Positions 1-7,470 of a stretch of 64,000 nucleotides of DNA are shown one piece after another; position 1 is the stretch's first letter; each line of letters begins with the position of its first letter. This stretch comes from Paenibacillus sp. SYP-B4298 (lineage in GTDB: Bacteria; Bacillota; Bacilli; Paenibacillales; Paenibacillaceae). The stretch lies in the NCBI RefSeq assembly GCF_027627475.1, contig NZ_CP115484.1, forward strand, positions 5,201,001-5,265,000, read 5' to 3'. The position numbers and the translations under genes are program-made. The notes under the pieces were generated by a model that was given only the letters and a program-made list of their open reading frames with translations, ran no database searches and was not told the DNA's origin.

Positions 1-560
1 ATTGTAAGGCTTTGATAATAATATTCATGAATATAATTAGTTACCCGTTCGAATAAAGTATGCGATTCACAACTATTTTGCCTATTATCAACACATACTA
101 AGGCTTCATTCAGTACGTCACGAAATAGCATTTCGGTCTGAAACATCGAAATGCCTCCACGCTGATTATACACATGCCAAAGACGCATAATTAATTCAGT
201 AAGACGAGGTGATGGTCCTGTTGATAATTCAAAATGCTGATGAGAAATACTTGGCTCTGCTATTTCTGAGTTACATATCCGGTATAGAACGAGAATGTAT
301 TCCCAGTCGGTTTTACCAAACATTTTTTGAGCTAGTTTCATTTTTGCACCACCATGCACAACTTTTCCTGGCGAAAAGATATAAGGCGTTCCGTTAAATT
401 CAAATTGCACCTTACCTGTAAGTGGAAACACAAATCCAGGAAAAGAGTCTGTATAGTCAGCGTGAGGCACACCTGGATTTCTAGCATATCGATATACTCC
501 CTCTACTTGAAAAGGAGTATGTGCAAGATGCTCTGCCAAGTGATTAACGTCAATTTTCAC
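1..560 (-). CDS. AraC-type regulator, N-terminal part (cut by window edge)
   Basis: The minus strand is open from a GTG at 560 to the window edge. The GTG has a GAGG-type ribosome site 8-9 bases upstream. The visible 186 residues start MKIDVNHLAEHLAHTPFQ and contain a cupin-like stretch (PGFVFPLTGKVQFEFNGTPY, then SPGKVVHGGAKMK) followed by helices. This resembles the sensing half of AraC-family regulators of the Bacillus Btr/YbbB type. The DNA-binding helix-turn-helix region would lie beyond the edge and is not seen. A strong Fur-box match sits about 95 bases upstream, which suggests control by iron. The family assignment is by overall look only. A cupin protein without a helix-turn-helix is the main alternative. 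Confidence 0.6.
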   Translation of the reverse strand, partial: MKIDVNHLAEHLAHTPFQVEGVYRYARNPGVPHADYTDSFPGFVFPLTGKVQFEFNGTPYIFSPGKVVHGGAKMKLAQKMFGKTDWEYILVLYRICNSEIAEPSISHQHFELSTGPSPRLTELIMRLWHVYNQRGGISMFQTEMLFRDVLNEALVCVDNRQNSCESHTLFERVTNYIHEYYYQSLT

Positions 561-652
561 ATTGTATACCTCATTTCAATAGTAGTTTACCGGTAATCCT
601 GAGATTGATCGGAAAGGTGGGTATGAGGACTCTCGTCTATCTTTAGATTATT

Positions 653-671
653 GATGACGATTATCATTGTC
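653..671 (-). promoter_or_regulatory. Fur-box-like operator
   Basis: Read on the minus strand this 19-base stretch matches the classic Fur box (GATAATGATAATCATTATC) at 16 of 19 positions. It lies upstream of the AraC-like gene that starts at 560. It would make that gene iron-repressed, as expected for a siderophore-uptake regulator. Confidence 0.6.
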
Positions 672-701
672 AATCTATATGAATAATAAAAAAGCCGCGC
701 C

Positions 702-1004
702 TTGCTAATGTACTTATTAATGGTCTGCTGCAACAACTTCCAGGTATGTGTACTCCATAAAAATATAGGTGAAGCGTTCCGAGCACGGTGCAGGAAAGAA
801 GGCCATAACCCTCTTAGTCAATACACACAGAATCGACTAATCCAAAACACTAAAGACATTTTGAAAATGAAAGGAATTACGACCGATGCCATAAGGAGCA
901 ATGGCAATAGTGGACTTTCAGGAATACAGCTTAAAACTTTACCCCAATCATACCGGCTTACTAAGACGGATCAAGAAAAAGGTTTTGATATCGATGACTT
1001 GTAG
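702..1004 (+). CDS. Unrecognised small ORF, possible gene remnant
   Basis: A 100-codon reading frame. From about residue 19 (HKNIGEAFRARCRKEGH) to the end (KGFDIDDL) it has the composition of a real, charged soluble protein. The first 18 residues (MLMYLLMVCCNNFQVCVL) look like chance translation and no ribosome site precedes the ATG. The simplest reading is the C-terminal remnant of a longer gene whose 5' part is lost. I do not recognise the family. It lies outside the leftmost rlmH-type attachment site, so it could belong to a further degraded cassette. Confidence 0.3.
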   Translation: MLMYLLMVCCNNFQVCVLHKNIGEAFRARCRKEGHNPLSQYTQNRLIQNTKDILKMKGITTDAIRSNGNSGLSGIQLKTLPQSYRLTKTDQEKGFDIDDL

Positions 1005-1264
1005 TAATCTTGTTGGCATCAGCGAATATTTTTGAAAAAAGTGGCGGCACGGTCAATCCAATGCCAACTACATTTTGCTTCAACCCTGCCAGAGTTGAAC
1101 GGGGAGGCTAGAAACAGGGTCGACTGTGCCCCCTGCCGCACAAAGCATGGCATATTGCAGTAGCTAAGGAATTATACTGTTGATATGAATATTGTGTTAT
1201 AAGTGCAATTATCTATCTGAATGTATGATGGATGTTAATTCCTTGTTTTTTTATAATTTCGCCC

Positions 1265-1307
1265 TACTTATGGTACGGTTTCGCCGCGCTGTCTGTAACG
1301 GCAAGTT
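1265..1307 (-). repeat. rlmH-type attachment site copy A with element end
   Basis: The core at 1265-1275 reads TACCATAAGTA on the minus strand, like the 3' end of rlmH (7454-7464). The next 24 bases to the right (1284-1307) are identical to those beside copy B (2363-2386) and include GTAACGGCAAGTT, the inverted partner of AACTTGCTGTTAC just left of copy B. Left of the core lies AATTTCGCCCTAC, which resembles the element end left of rlmH. Over the 18-base staphylococcal SCC core as I remember it (GARGCNTATCAYAARTRR) it matches at about 15 positions. Confidence 0.65.
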
Positions 1308-1323
1308 ACGTGAACATAAGATA

Positions 1324-1349
1324 GAGAGAACCTCCGAATAGGTTCTCTC
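1324..1349 (-). terminator. Hairpin downstream of the AraC-GyrI gene
   Basis: A perfect 10-bp stem (GAGAGAACCT with AGGTTCTCTC) and a 6-base loop lie 29 bases past the stop codon of the AraC-GyrI gene. The tail on the minus strand is only moderately T-rich (TATCTTATG), so termination may be weak. Confidence 0.6.
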
Positions 1350-1377
1350 CGTTTGCCCAAGGTTTACTGAGCCAGAC

Positions 1378-2250
1378 TTATTTTTTAATAATAGGTATCC
1401 AAATTTCACTACGGAATGTGGGGGAGGAAAAGTCCTTGCTCTCATGCCATACCATTTCCGGTCCGCTTGCCAACTCGTAACTCGCGGATGGGAACCATTC
1501 TGAATAAATCCGTCCCCAGATATTCTGCAACGTTTCCGGGAAGGGCCCTACCGCTTCGAATACAGCCCAAGTTGCCTCGGAAACCTCCAGTTTCGTAAAA
1601 CGCTCTGGACATTCCTTCCTTGTCGCTACTCCGATATAATGATCAAAGGTCCCCTTCTCCTCCATACGCCCCTCCGAGAAATTCACGGAGGCTTGAACCA
1701 TTCCCCGCGGTTCCCTATCTGAAAGTGCCTTCAGCTCTACAATGTCCTCCGGTGTTAAGCTGCTCGCCATGGACTCAATCTCCGGGTTCACACCTTCAAA
1801 CTGGATGGGTACCCTTCTCATGATGCCTACGATACGAAAAGACTCCTTCTCAACGATACGGTAATTCATCGCGCTTCCTCCCTGAATAGTTAATTGAAAA
1901 GTCATTCGAGGATAGGCTTTAATGGACCCCGTTTGGGATTTTACCGAAGAAGGCGGGAACCCGTGTAAGCTTTGAAAAGCTCTGGAAAAGGCATCTGCAG
2001 AGCCATAGCCGTACTTCACCGCCACATCCAGTATTCGCACATTACCGGTTTGAAGCTCAAATGCCGCGAGCGTTAGTCGTCTTCGCCGGATATATTCCGA
2101 TAACGGGATGCCTGCAAGGAACGAGAACATTCTTGAAAAATGGTATTCGGAGCAGCAAGCAAGTCTAGCCGCTTCCTTCAAATTCACGTCCTCGGCAAGA
2201 TTCTCTTCGATATATTGCAAAGCTCGATTCAGATTTGCAAGCCCACCCAT
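1378..2250 (-). CDS. AraC-family regulator with GyrI-like effector domain
   Basis: 290 residues. The first 100 form an AraC/XylS double helix-turn-helix ([38 protein letters not shown], then the second helix pair ending [16 protein letters not shown]). Residues from about 128 form a GyrI/Rob-like small-molecule binding domain ([22 protein letters not shown] to WIPIIKK). The family has the layout of Rob and BmrR-like multidrug or toxin-sensing activators. It is the only gene between attachment copies A and B, so it appears to be the sole cargo of one cassette. A hairpin follows the stop. The ligand and target genes cannot be read from the sequence. Confidence 0.85.
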   Translation of the reverse strand: MGGLANLNRALQYIEENLAEDVNLKEAARLACCSEYHFSRMFSFLAGIPLSEYIRRRRLTLAAFELQTGNVRILDVAVKYGYGSADAFSRAFQSLHGFPPSSVKSQTGSIKAYPRMTFQLTIQGGSAMNYRIVEKESFRIVGIMRRVPIQFEGVNPEIESMASSLTPEDIVELKALSDREPRGMVQASVNFSEGRMEEKGTFDHYIGVATRKECPERFTKLEVSEATWAVFEAVGPFPETLQNIWGRIYSEWFPSASYELASGPEMVWHESKDFSSPTFRSEIWIPIIKK

Positions 2251-2332
2251 AAGAATGACCTCCCTTCAGGTACAGATTAGCAAATTTAACAGCACACCAT
2301 CCGACATCTCATGCACCATTTTGTCGGTATAA

Positions 2333-2386
2333 AAAACTTGCTGTTACTTGTGGTAGGGTTCACCGCGCTGTCTGTAACGGCAAGTT
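2333..2386 (-). repeat. rlmH-type attachment site copy B with inverted repeats
   Basis: Core TACCACAAGTA at 2345-2355 (minus strand). It is flanked by AACTTGCTGTTAC on the left and GTAACGGCAAGTT on the right, which are inverted copies with one mismatch. The extended core GAACCCTACCACAAGTAA matches the SCC-type consensus at about 16 of 18 positions. The 24 bases at 2363-2386 are identical to those beside copy A. Confidence 0.7.
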
Positions 2387-2528
2387 TTTCGTCCATCTTT
2401 CAAAGTGGAGAGGAATAAAAATTCATCCGCTAAAGACCGTTTCTCTTAGGCCAAATAAGGCTGTCCTATGGCAATAATAATGCCGCCCACACTTGATTCC
2501 TCCCATAGTCACATATCTAAATTGAGAC

Positions 2529-2894
2529 TTATTCCGATTCATCGCTTTGACCTTTTATAAAGTCGAGATGCTTAAATCCCCAGTTGCACATGTCTGTCAA
2601 CACCGGAGCCAGCGTTTTTCCATGATCGGTCAAACTATATTCCACTTTTGGAGGGATCTCGTGATATACTCTGCGTTCGACGAGTCCATCCCGTTCCAGC
2701 TCCCGAAGCTGCTTCGTCAGCATACCCTGCGTAATAACCGGGAGCATCCTCCTCAGCTCCCCGAATCGCTTGCTTCCCTCATGCAGTAAAATAAACAGAA
2801 TCAAAGGCTTCCACTTTCCGCCAATAATATCCAGTGTCGCTAATATGCCTTCCGTCGTCTTATTGACGTGAGTTCTTAACCGCAATAACATCAA
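2529..2894 (-). CDS. HxlR-family transcriptional regulator
   Basis: 121 residues with a winged-helix HxlR domain: [75 protein letters not shown]. Most family members carry a Cys-Pro just before the first helix, used for thiol or electrophile sensing in HypR. Here that place reads [10 protein letters not shown], so the usual redox cysteine is absent. The only cysteine is late (DMCNWG). It is divergent from a NAD(P)H oxidoreductase that starts about 270 bases away, the usual arrangement for HxlR regulators and their oxidoreductase targets. Both genes lie between attachment copies B and C. A ligand other than an electrophile is possible. Confidence 0.88.
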   Translation of the reverse strand: MMLLRLRTHVNKTTEGILATLDIIGGKWKPLILFILLHEGSKRFGELRRMLPVITQGMLTKQLRELERDGLVERRVYHEIPPKVEYSLTDHGKTLAPVLTDMCNWGFKHLDFIKGQSDESE

Positions 2895-3163
2895 CTCCCA
2901 AGTATTTCAAGATACTCGCACACTATCTCCTATAACATTATCAAAGTATCTCCAGTACCGATAGTACTCTTTATTCACGTACTTAGTACGTTCAAACGGA
3001 CTACACCACAAGTACGGCGCCATCTATGGTATGGAATGATGGACTATGTACGAATAAAATGCGTACTTTTCAAGATTTCAAATATCTCGGATAATCATAG
3101 GTGTAAAGAGGAAGTATCCTGGCCGACCTTGGACAACCAAAATAACAGTAAGGGATGATGGTC
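2895..3163. promoter_or_regulatory. Divergent hxlR-oxidoreductase control region
   Basis: 269 bases between the two divergent genes. It contains several short inverted motifs with GTAC cores (GTACTTAGTAC near 2979-2989, further GTAC near 3014, 3048 and 3063), which are candidates for HxlR-dimer operators. At 3005-3019 the plus strand reads ACCACAAGTACGGCG, close to the attachment core in the opposite orientation. No clear sigma-A promoter pair was singled out. Confidence 0.35.
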
Positions 3164-3694
3164 ATGAAAACGATGGTAATTGTAGCACATCCAAACCTGA
3201 ACAAATCCGCATGGAATCATGCACTCCTGAGCGAACTGAAACAACAGCCGAATATACACATCCGTGATCTGTATCAAGAGTATCCGAATTGGAGTATCAA
3301 CGTCGAACGAGAACATCAATTATTGATCGAATTTGACCGGATTGTTTTCCAATTTCCATTCTATTGGTATAGCTGCCCGCCGCTATTAAAAAAGTGGTTT
3401 GACGATGTACTGACATTTGGTTGGGCGTTTGGACCCGGAGGCGAAAATTTGAGGGGCAAAGAATTTATGATCGCAACAACAACAGGTGGCTCGGAAAACG
3501 AATATCGTGCAGGCGGCCGTAACTGGTTCACCATAAGCGAATATCTTCGGCCGATTCAGAGTACCATTACCCGGTGTAATGGTACGTTCCTGCCAGCCTT
3601 TGTATCCTATAGCCCATCTGCTGAAGCTCTCAAGGATGAAGCCAAACGATATGCGGAATTTATCCAATTTTCTCAGACGAAGCTCGCACAATGA
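3164..3694 (+). CDS. NAD(P)H-dependent oxidoreductase, flavodoxin-like fold
   Basis: 176 residues of the KefF/MdaB/YwrO type. The N-terminus MKTMVIVAHPNLNKSAWNHALL holds the flavin phosphate-binding segment (AHPNLNKS). FQFPFYWYSCPPLLKKWFDDVLTFGWAFGP is the conserved core, and TTTGGSENEYRAGG the second flavin-binding loop. Such enzymes reduce quinones or electrophiles with NAD(P)H. I chose the ATG at 3164 because AAGGG lies 9 bases before it. An in-frame ATG at 3155 has no room for a ribosome site. It is divergent from the HxlR gene, which probably controls it. It runs head-on to replication and is the second gene of the B-C cassette. Confidence 0.88.
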   Translation: MKTMVIVAHPNLNKSAWNHALLSELKQQPNIHIRDLYQEYPNWSINVEREHQLLIEFDRIVFQFPFYWYSCPPLLKKWFDDVLTFGWAFGPGGENLRGKEFMIATTTGGSENEYRAGGRNWFTISEYLRPIQSTITRCNGTFLPAFVSYSPSAEALKDEAKRYAEFIQFSQTKLAQ

Positions 3695-3699
3695 AGAAG

Positions 3700-3756
3700 T
3701 GATTTGTAGCTCGCGCTACTTGTGGTATGGTTCACCGTATCGCTCTAACGGCGAAA
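3700..3756 (-). repeat. rlmH-type attachment site copy C with element end
   Basis: Core TACCACAAGTA at 3717-3727 (minus strand); extended core GAACCATACCACAAGTAG matches the SCC-type consensus at about 16 of 18 positions. To the right lies CTAACGGCGAAAAATTC. Its reverse complement resembles AAATTTCGCCGTCAC beside rlmH (about 7443-7456), so the C-D segment has matching inverted ends. The left arm (AGCTCGCGCTAC) is diverged. Confidence 0.68.
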
Positions 3757-3805
3757 AATTCAAACAAAATGCACAAGCCATTATACTTGTGCATTTTATC
3801 TACCA

Positions 3806-4792
3806 TTAAACATTTACTCTAAAAAATTGTGGATAATGCCTGTAATATTTCATGTAACTTTCGATTTTTTTACGCGATTTGTTTATATTATCTGCAAGTA
3901 AAAAGTTTAATGATTGTTGGATAATATTCGCCTCATCACAAGGCAACATTGCATCAATTGCTAATCTTTCCTTTATCGATAACTCAGGGAGCTCGATTAT
4001 CATTGGGCTGTCTTGATCAGCAATGTAATATTCCCATTGTGAGATACCAGAATTGTTAACGAATTCTTCTACTGAATCACGTTTAAGTATTATTCCTGTA
4101 AATGTTAACATCTGATGTATTGAATCACTATAAGCAAATGAGGTTAATACTTTAAAGGTTGTACTAGTAACCGGAGGAAATGCTTGATCGGTAATATGTT
4201 TTAAAGCTTGAAACATAATTTTAGCTAATGGATTTCTTGTCATCATGTCTGGTTTAACATCCGGTGGTAAATGATCACCAAAGTGATATTCAAGGGACTT
4301 TAACCTCTCAGAAAATAAATTTTGTCCTTCTTTTAATTGCCTATCATCAAATAAGCAAGCTGGATTAGCGTTTAGAGTTATTTTTATAACATCATGCTCT
4401 ACTAGCTTTGATAGTAAAGTCTCATATTCGGTAATTTGCTCTCTTAGCATGCCTGGTTCAGCATAATCCAGCCATATTATTGAATTTTTCCCTTCCACAT
4501 AGCTTTCAATAAATTCACCGCTGGTCATACTTTCAATTTTCATACAACCAATAGGCTTATTAAATTCTTGTCGCTTCTTGACTTCCTCATTATACTCTAT
4601 GCTTGTTAAGTCATTTAATGAAAATAATGAGTGGACTTGTTTAAACTCTTCTAAATACGGTCCACCAAAGCCTGCATATCTAAAATTACTAATATTATGC
4701 ACGGAATTTACTTTAGATAGCAATTCCATAAATATAGATCTATCTGCATATTTATTCGACCTCAAATGATATGGTACATTTCCTCCACTCAT
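3806..4792 (-). CDS. Rossmann methyltransferase-like protein of a candidate defence operon
   Basis: 328 residues, function unknown. Visible features: YHLRSNKYADRSIF at 8-21; RYAGFGGP at 38-45, like a SAM-binding glycine loop; SIEYNE at 64-69, an acidic residue placed as in strand 2 of methyltransferases; and IIWLDYAEPG at 105-114, like motif IV. This suggests a Rossmann-fold SAM-binding or SAM-derived protein, with a C-terminal half I cannot place. Its start overlaps the stop of the GHKL ATPase gene by four bases (ATGA), so the two are translationally coupled, and both follow a DNA methyltransferase. I infer a role in DNA modification, restriction or phage defence. Enzymatic activity is not shown. 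Base composition is markedly AT-rich compared with the core genes. Confidence 0.6.
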   Translation of the reverse strand: MSGGNVPYHLRSNKYADRSIFMELLSKVNSVHNISNFRYAGFGGPYLEEFKQVHSLFSLNDLTSIEYNEEVKKRQEFNKPIGCMKIESMTSGEFIESYVEGKNSIIWLDYAEPGMLREQITEYETLLSKLVEHDVIKITLNANPACLFDDRQLKEGQNLFSERLKSLEYHFGDHLPPDVKPDMMTRNPLAKIMFQALKHITDQAFPPVTSTTFKVLTSFAYSDSIHQMLTFTGIILKRDSVEEFVNNSGISQWEYYIADQDSPMIIELPELSIKERLAIDAMLPCDEANIIQQSLNFLLADNINKSRKKIESYMKYYRHYPQFFRVNV

Positions 4793-6204
4793 TCATCATC
4801 AGCTCTCCTTAATATTTCATCAAAGCATGCATTTCCAATCATATTTGCAGGTTTATTTGGGTCTTCAAATAAAAAGCTAGAAACTTTTTTCACATCTTCT
4901 TTACTGCGTTGAAAACTGATCGTTACATTACTTGTTCTCTCTTTTGGTTTAGGCAAAATTGGCTTGAATAAAAATTCTTTTCTTGAAGGTTCATCTTTAA
5001 TTTTAGTAAATTGATCCTTCGGTATCTCAACTTTTATTTGATCAATACTTAATAAAGTTGCATTTTTTGTTGCTTCGAACTCTTCTTCTTTCTTGCTTTT
5101 CCAAACATTTGTGTAATCAGTAAATATTTTTGTTCCAGCTTTCATGTACTTTTTTACTTCCAAATATAAAGGCGATAGTTCCTCAATTCCTCTTTTTGTG
5201 GTCGTCAATGGAAGATGCTCTGGCTGACTTGAATAGAATTGAACCACACCAGTAATCCCGATAAACTGACTATGGAAATGTGGTACTGGTGTATCTCCCC
5301 AGCCTGTAACATATGTCTTATCTTTGTATAATATAACCCGATCATTACATACTATAGTCCAACCTGACTCGTCTTTGGATCGGCTAGCTTTTAATTCGCT
5401 TTCTACTTCTTCATCTTTAGCAATTCTTTTACAGAATCCGACTTGAAGAAATATTTCTACGTTACCAATTGTCGCTTCATATATGTACGGCTTTATAGAA
5501 TCTTTATCAAATAGAAGACTTAATGGGGCTGGTTCGACGATAGATCCATTTATTGATATTTTAAACCCCTTTGAAATTATAAAGCTAAAGTTTCTAGAAA
5601 CCGTTTTGTAAAAATCCTTAACAAAATCATGATTTGAAAACCATGCAGATATTTCTCTATGTAAATACGTTGTTTCAATTTTCGTCCCATAGCGAGAACC
5701 CTCATTGCTTATTAGCTTAATAGGTATTCTCCAATCCTTTTTTTCTTCAAGCCATTCAGGACTGATCACCACTTCAAATGACTCATTACGAGTATGTGAT
5801 GTCACTACTGAATGTCTACCCATCTTAAACATAGCTCTCTTCATGCCAATCCCATACATTCCCACTGTAGGAAGATCTTTATCATCCTCAGTATATGCCT
5901 CATCTCGTCCCATTTTGAAAGCATAACGTTTAGCTATATTTAGTGGTATACCTCCACAGTTATCAGTTATTGAAAAATATTCACCCGTCATTTGTATTTC
6001 CGCATAGTAACCATTATATGGTTGTTCTTCATCCTTGAAATTAATACCATTTCTTTTTTTATCCCTCATGATTCCATCAACACAGTTATCGATCAAATCT
6101 AAAATAGCATCTTTCAGTTCGATATCTCTTGTCAACATATTTACGAAGAAGTTTTTTGCAGGTGATGCCTCTGCGATCAATTCATTCTCACCATTGATAT
6201 CCAT
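4789..6204 (-). CDS. GHKL (MORC/Hsp90-like) ATPase of candidate restriction operon
   Basis: 471 residues. A GHKL ATP-binding fold fills the first ~200: N-box ILDLIDNCVDG (Asp36 and Asn40), G1 motif ITDNCGGIP (Asp81, Gly84, Gly85), G2 motif VGMYGIGMKRA (GxxGxG at 115-120), and a G3-like GTKIETTYL. A transducer-like region follows, with RGIEELSP. The C-terminus is charged and unassigned. Related MORC/MutL-type ATPases are known from prokaryotic restriction-modification neighbourhoods. Here the gene sits between a cytosine methyltransferase (14-base gap) and a methyltransferase-like partner (4-base overlap). I infer an ATP-driven DNA clamp or effector in defence; no nuclease motif is visible. 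AT-rich, as expected for transferred DNA. Confidence 0.72.
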   Translation of the reverse strand: MDINGENELIAEASPAKNFFVNMLTRDIELKDAILDLIDNCVDGIMRDKKRNGINFKDEEQPYNGYYAEIQMTGEYFSITDNCGGIPLNIAKRYAFKMGRDEAYTEDDKDLPTVGMYGIGMKRAMFKMGRHSVVTSHTRNESFEVVISPEWLEEKKDWRIPIKLISNEGSRYGTKIETTYLHREISAWFSNHDFVKDFYKTVSRNFSFIISKGFKISINGSIVEPAPLSLLFDKDSIKPYIYEATIGNVEIFLQVGFCKRIAKDEEVESELKASRSKDESGWTIVCNDRVILYKDKTYVTGWGDTPVPHFHSQFIGITGVVQFYSSQPEHLPLTTTKRGIEELSPLYLEVKKYMKAGTKIFTDYTNVWKSKKEEEFEATKNATLLSIDQIKVEIPKDQFTKIKDEPSRKEFLFKPILPKPKERTSNVTISFQRSKEDVKKVSSFLFEDPNKPANMIGNACFDEILRRADDE

Positions 6205-6218
6205 GTATTAACAACCCC

Positions 6219-7316
6219 TTATCTAACTAGTTTATCAATTACTTTTTTTAGAACATGTTCAGCAACAATCGGACTTACACTATTTCCTATTTGTCTAAAA
6301 CTGTGCCATTTAGTTCTATGGAATTGAAACCAGTCCGGAAAACCTTGTATTCTCGCAGCTTCTCTTGGAGTAATTACTCGATGTTCTACAGGATGTATAG
6401 GGCGAACTGCTTGAAAAGATCCGTTATCTTTACCTGTACCAGCTCTTAATGTCGGGCTAAACCCATTCATATCTAATCGAGGCGATCTTGACACCTTATC
6501 AATCTCACCAGGAGAAATGCCCATAAATCTTGAAACAACACTTTGTTGGTGCTTGGTTCCAATCATACCCGATACTTCATTGTATACAAAATATTTCTCT
6601 ATTGAATACGGATCACCGACAGAGTTTGATACGGATAGAGATAATTGTCGACTGTATGTTCCTTCATTTAAGGTTATTTTAGTCCAAGCCGATTCGTCGT
6701 TCTCTACTTCAAAAGGTAAACCCTCTAAAGCATTTTTAACATAAACAGGTTTCTTGATCTTTTCAATGAAATCTGAATTCGTGAGAGAAACACCTAATCT
6801 TTTGTGAAATCCAATAAAAAAGGCTCTTTTCCTAATCGTCGGAGCACCCACATCATTCGCACTTATTAGTATGGGATCTATTAAATTGTATGAATCTAAA
6901 ACATGACTAATTGCTCTATTCCTAATCTCGTCAAATTTGACATCTAATATCCCTGGTACATTCTCTGCCACGAAGAAATCAGGCTTTAATTCACTTACTA
7001 TTCTAAAAAAATGTATGAACAAAGAATTTCTTGGATCTAAAACTCTCTGCCTTCCCATCGTACTAAACCCCTGACATGGCGGTCCTCCAATAATCCCTGT
7101 TAACTCACCACTTTTTAATTTTAGTTTCTCAACAATTTCATGAGACTTTATTGTTGAAATATCCGTATTAATGTGAATTGAATTTGGGAAGTTTATATTA
7201 TGTGAGGAAATTGCTATTGGATCTAGTTCAAGAGCTCCAATCACATTAAAGCCAGCTCTCGACGCACCCAAACTCATACCTCCTACGCCTGAAAAAAGAT
7301 CAATTACCTTAAACAA
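6219..7316 (-). CDS. C5-cytosine DNA methyltransferase
   Basis: 365 residues from the TTG at 7316, which has GAGGTGG 6-7 bases before it. In-frame GTG (about 7325) and TTG (7361) codons are alternatives, the latter without a ribosome site. All landmark motifs are present: motif I DLFSGVGGMSLG at 6-17; catalytic GGPPCQGFS with Cys81; FVAENVPG (motif VI); IRKRAFFIGF (motif VIII); LRAGTGKDNG and PREAARIQGFPDWF; GNSVSPIVAEHV (motif X). It methylates cytosine at C5 in a sequence the protein does not reveal; the target domain lies between motifs VIII and IX. It is first in a three-gene AT-rich operon with a GHKL ATPase and a methyltransferase-like protein. No classical restriction nuclease is next to it. 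Confidence 0.93.
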   Translation of the reverse strand: MFKVIDLFSGVGGMSLGASRAGFNVIGALELDPIAISSHNINFPNSIHINTDISTIKSHEIVEKLKLKSGELTGIIGGPPCQGFSTMGRQRVLDPRNSLFIHFFRIVSELKPDFFVAENVPGILDVKFDEIRNRAISHVLDSYNLIDPILISANDVGAPTIRKRAFFIGFHKRLGVSLTNSDFIEKIKKPVYVKNALEGLPFEVENDESAWTKITLNEGTYSRQLSLSVSNSVGDPYSIEKYFVYNEVSGMIGTKHQQSVVSRFMGISPGEIDKVSRSPRLDMNGFSPTLRAGTGKDNGSFQAVRPIHPVEHRVITPREAARIQGFPDWFQFHRTKWHSFRQIGNSVSPIVAEHVLKKVIDKLVR

Positions 7317-7442
7317 GTTTGCCACCTCGAAATCTCTTATCAAACTAAAGAAATGTCTCAAAAATCAATTAATATTAGTATATTCTACATCTTTCTACAT
7401 TTTCCCTCTATTTAGGAGTTTCATTTTTTACATTAAAATTCA

Positions 7443-7470
7443 AATTTCGCCGTCACTTATGGTAAGGCTC
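7443..7470 (-). repeat. rlmH attachment site (copy D, native att)
   Basis: The last codons of rlmH (GEPYHK and stop) form GAGCCTTACCATAAGTGA, which matches the SCC-type core consensus at about 16 of 18 positions. Just past the gene lies ACGGCGAAATTT, matching the inverted end beside copy C. Cores A, B and C are in the same orientation as this one. In staphylococci this is exactly where SCC elements integrate. Confidence 0.7.

Noticed and set aside
1..7452. Search for a ccr-type serine recombinase, transposase or phage integrase in the rlmH cassettes
   Set aside because: No protein with a serine- or tyrosine-recombinase catalytic pattern is found, so the SCC-like claim rests on the sites alone.
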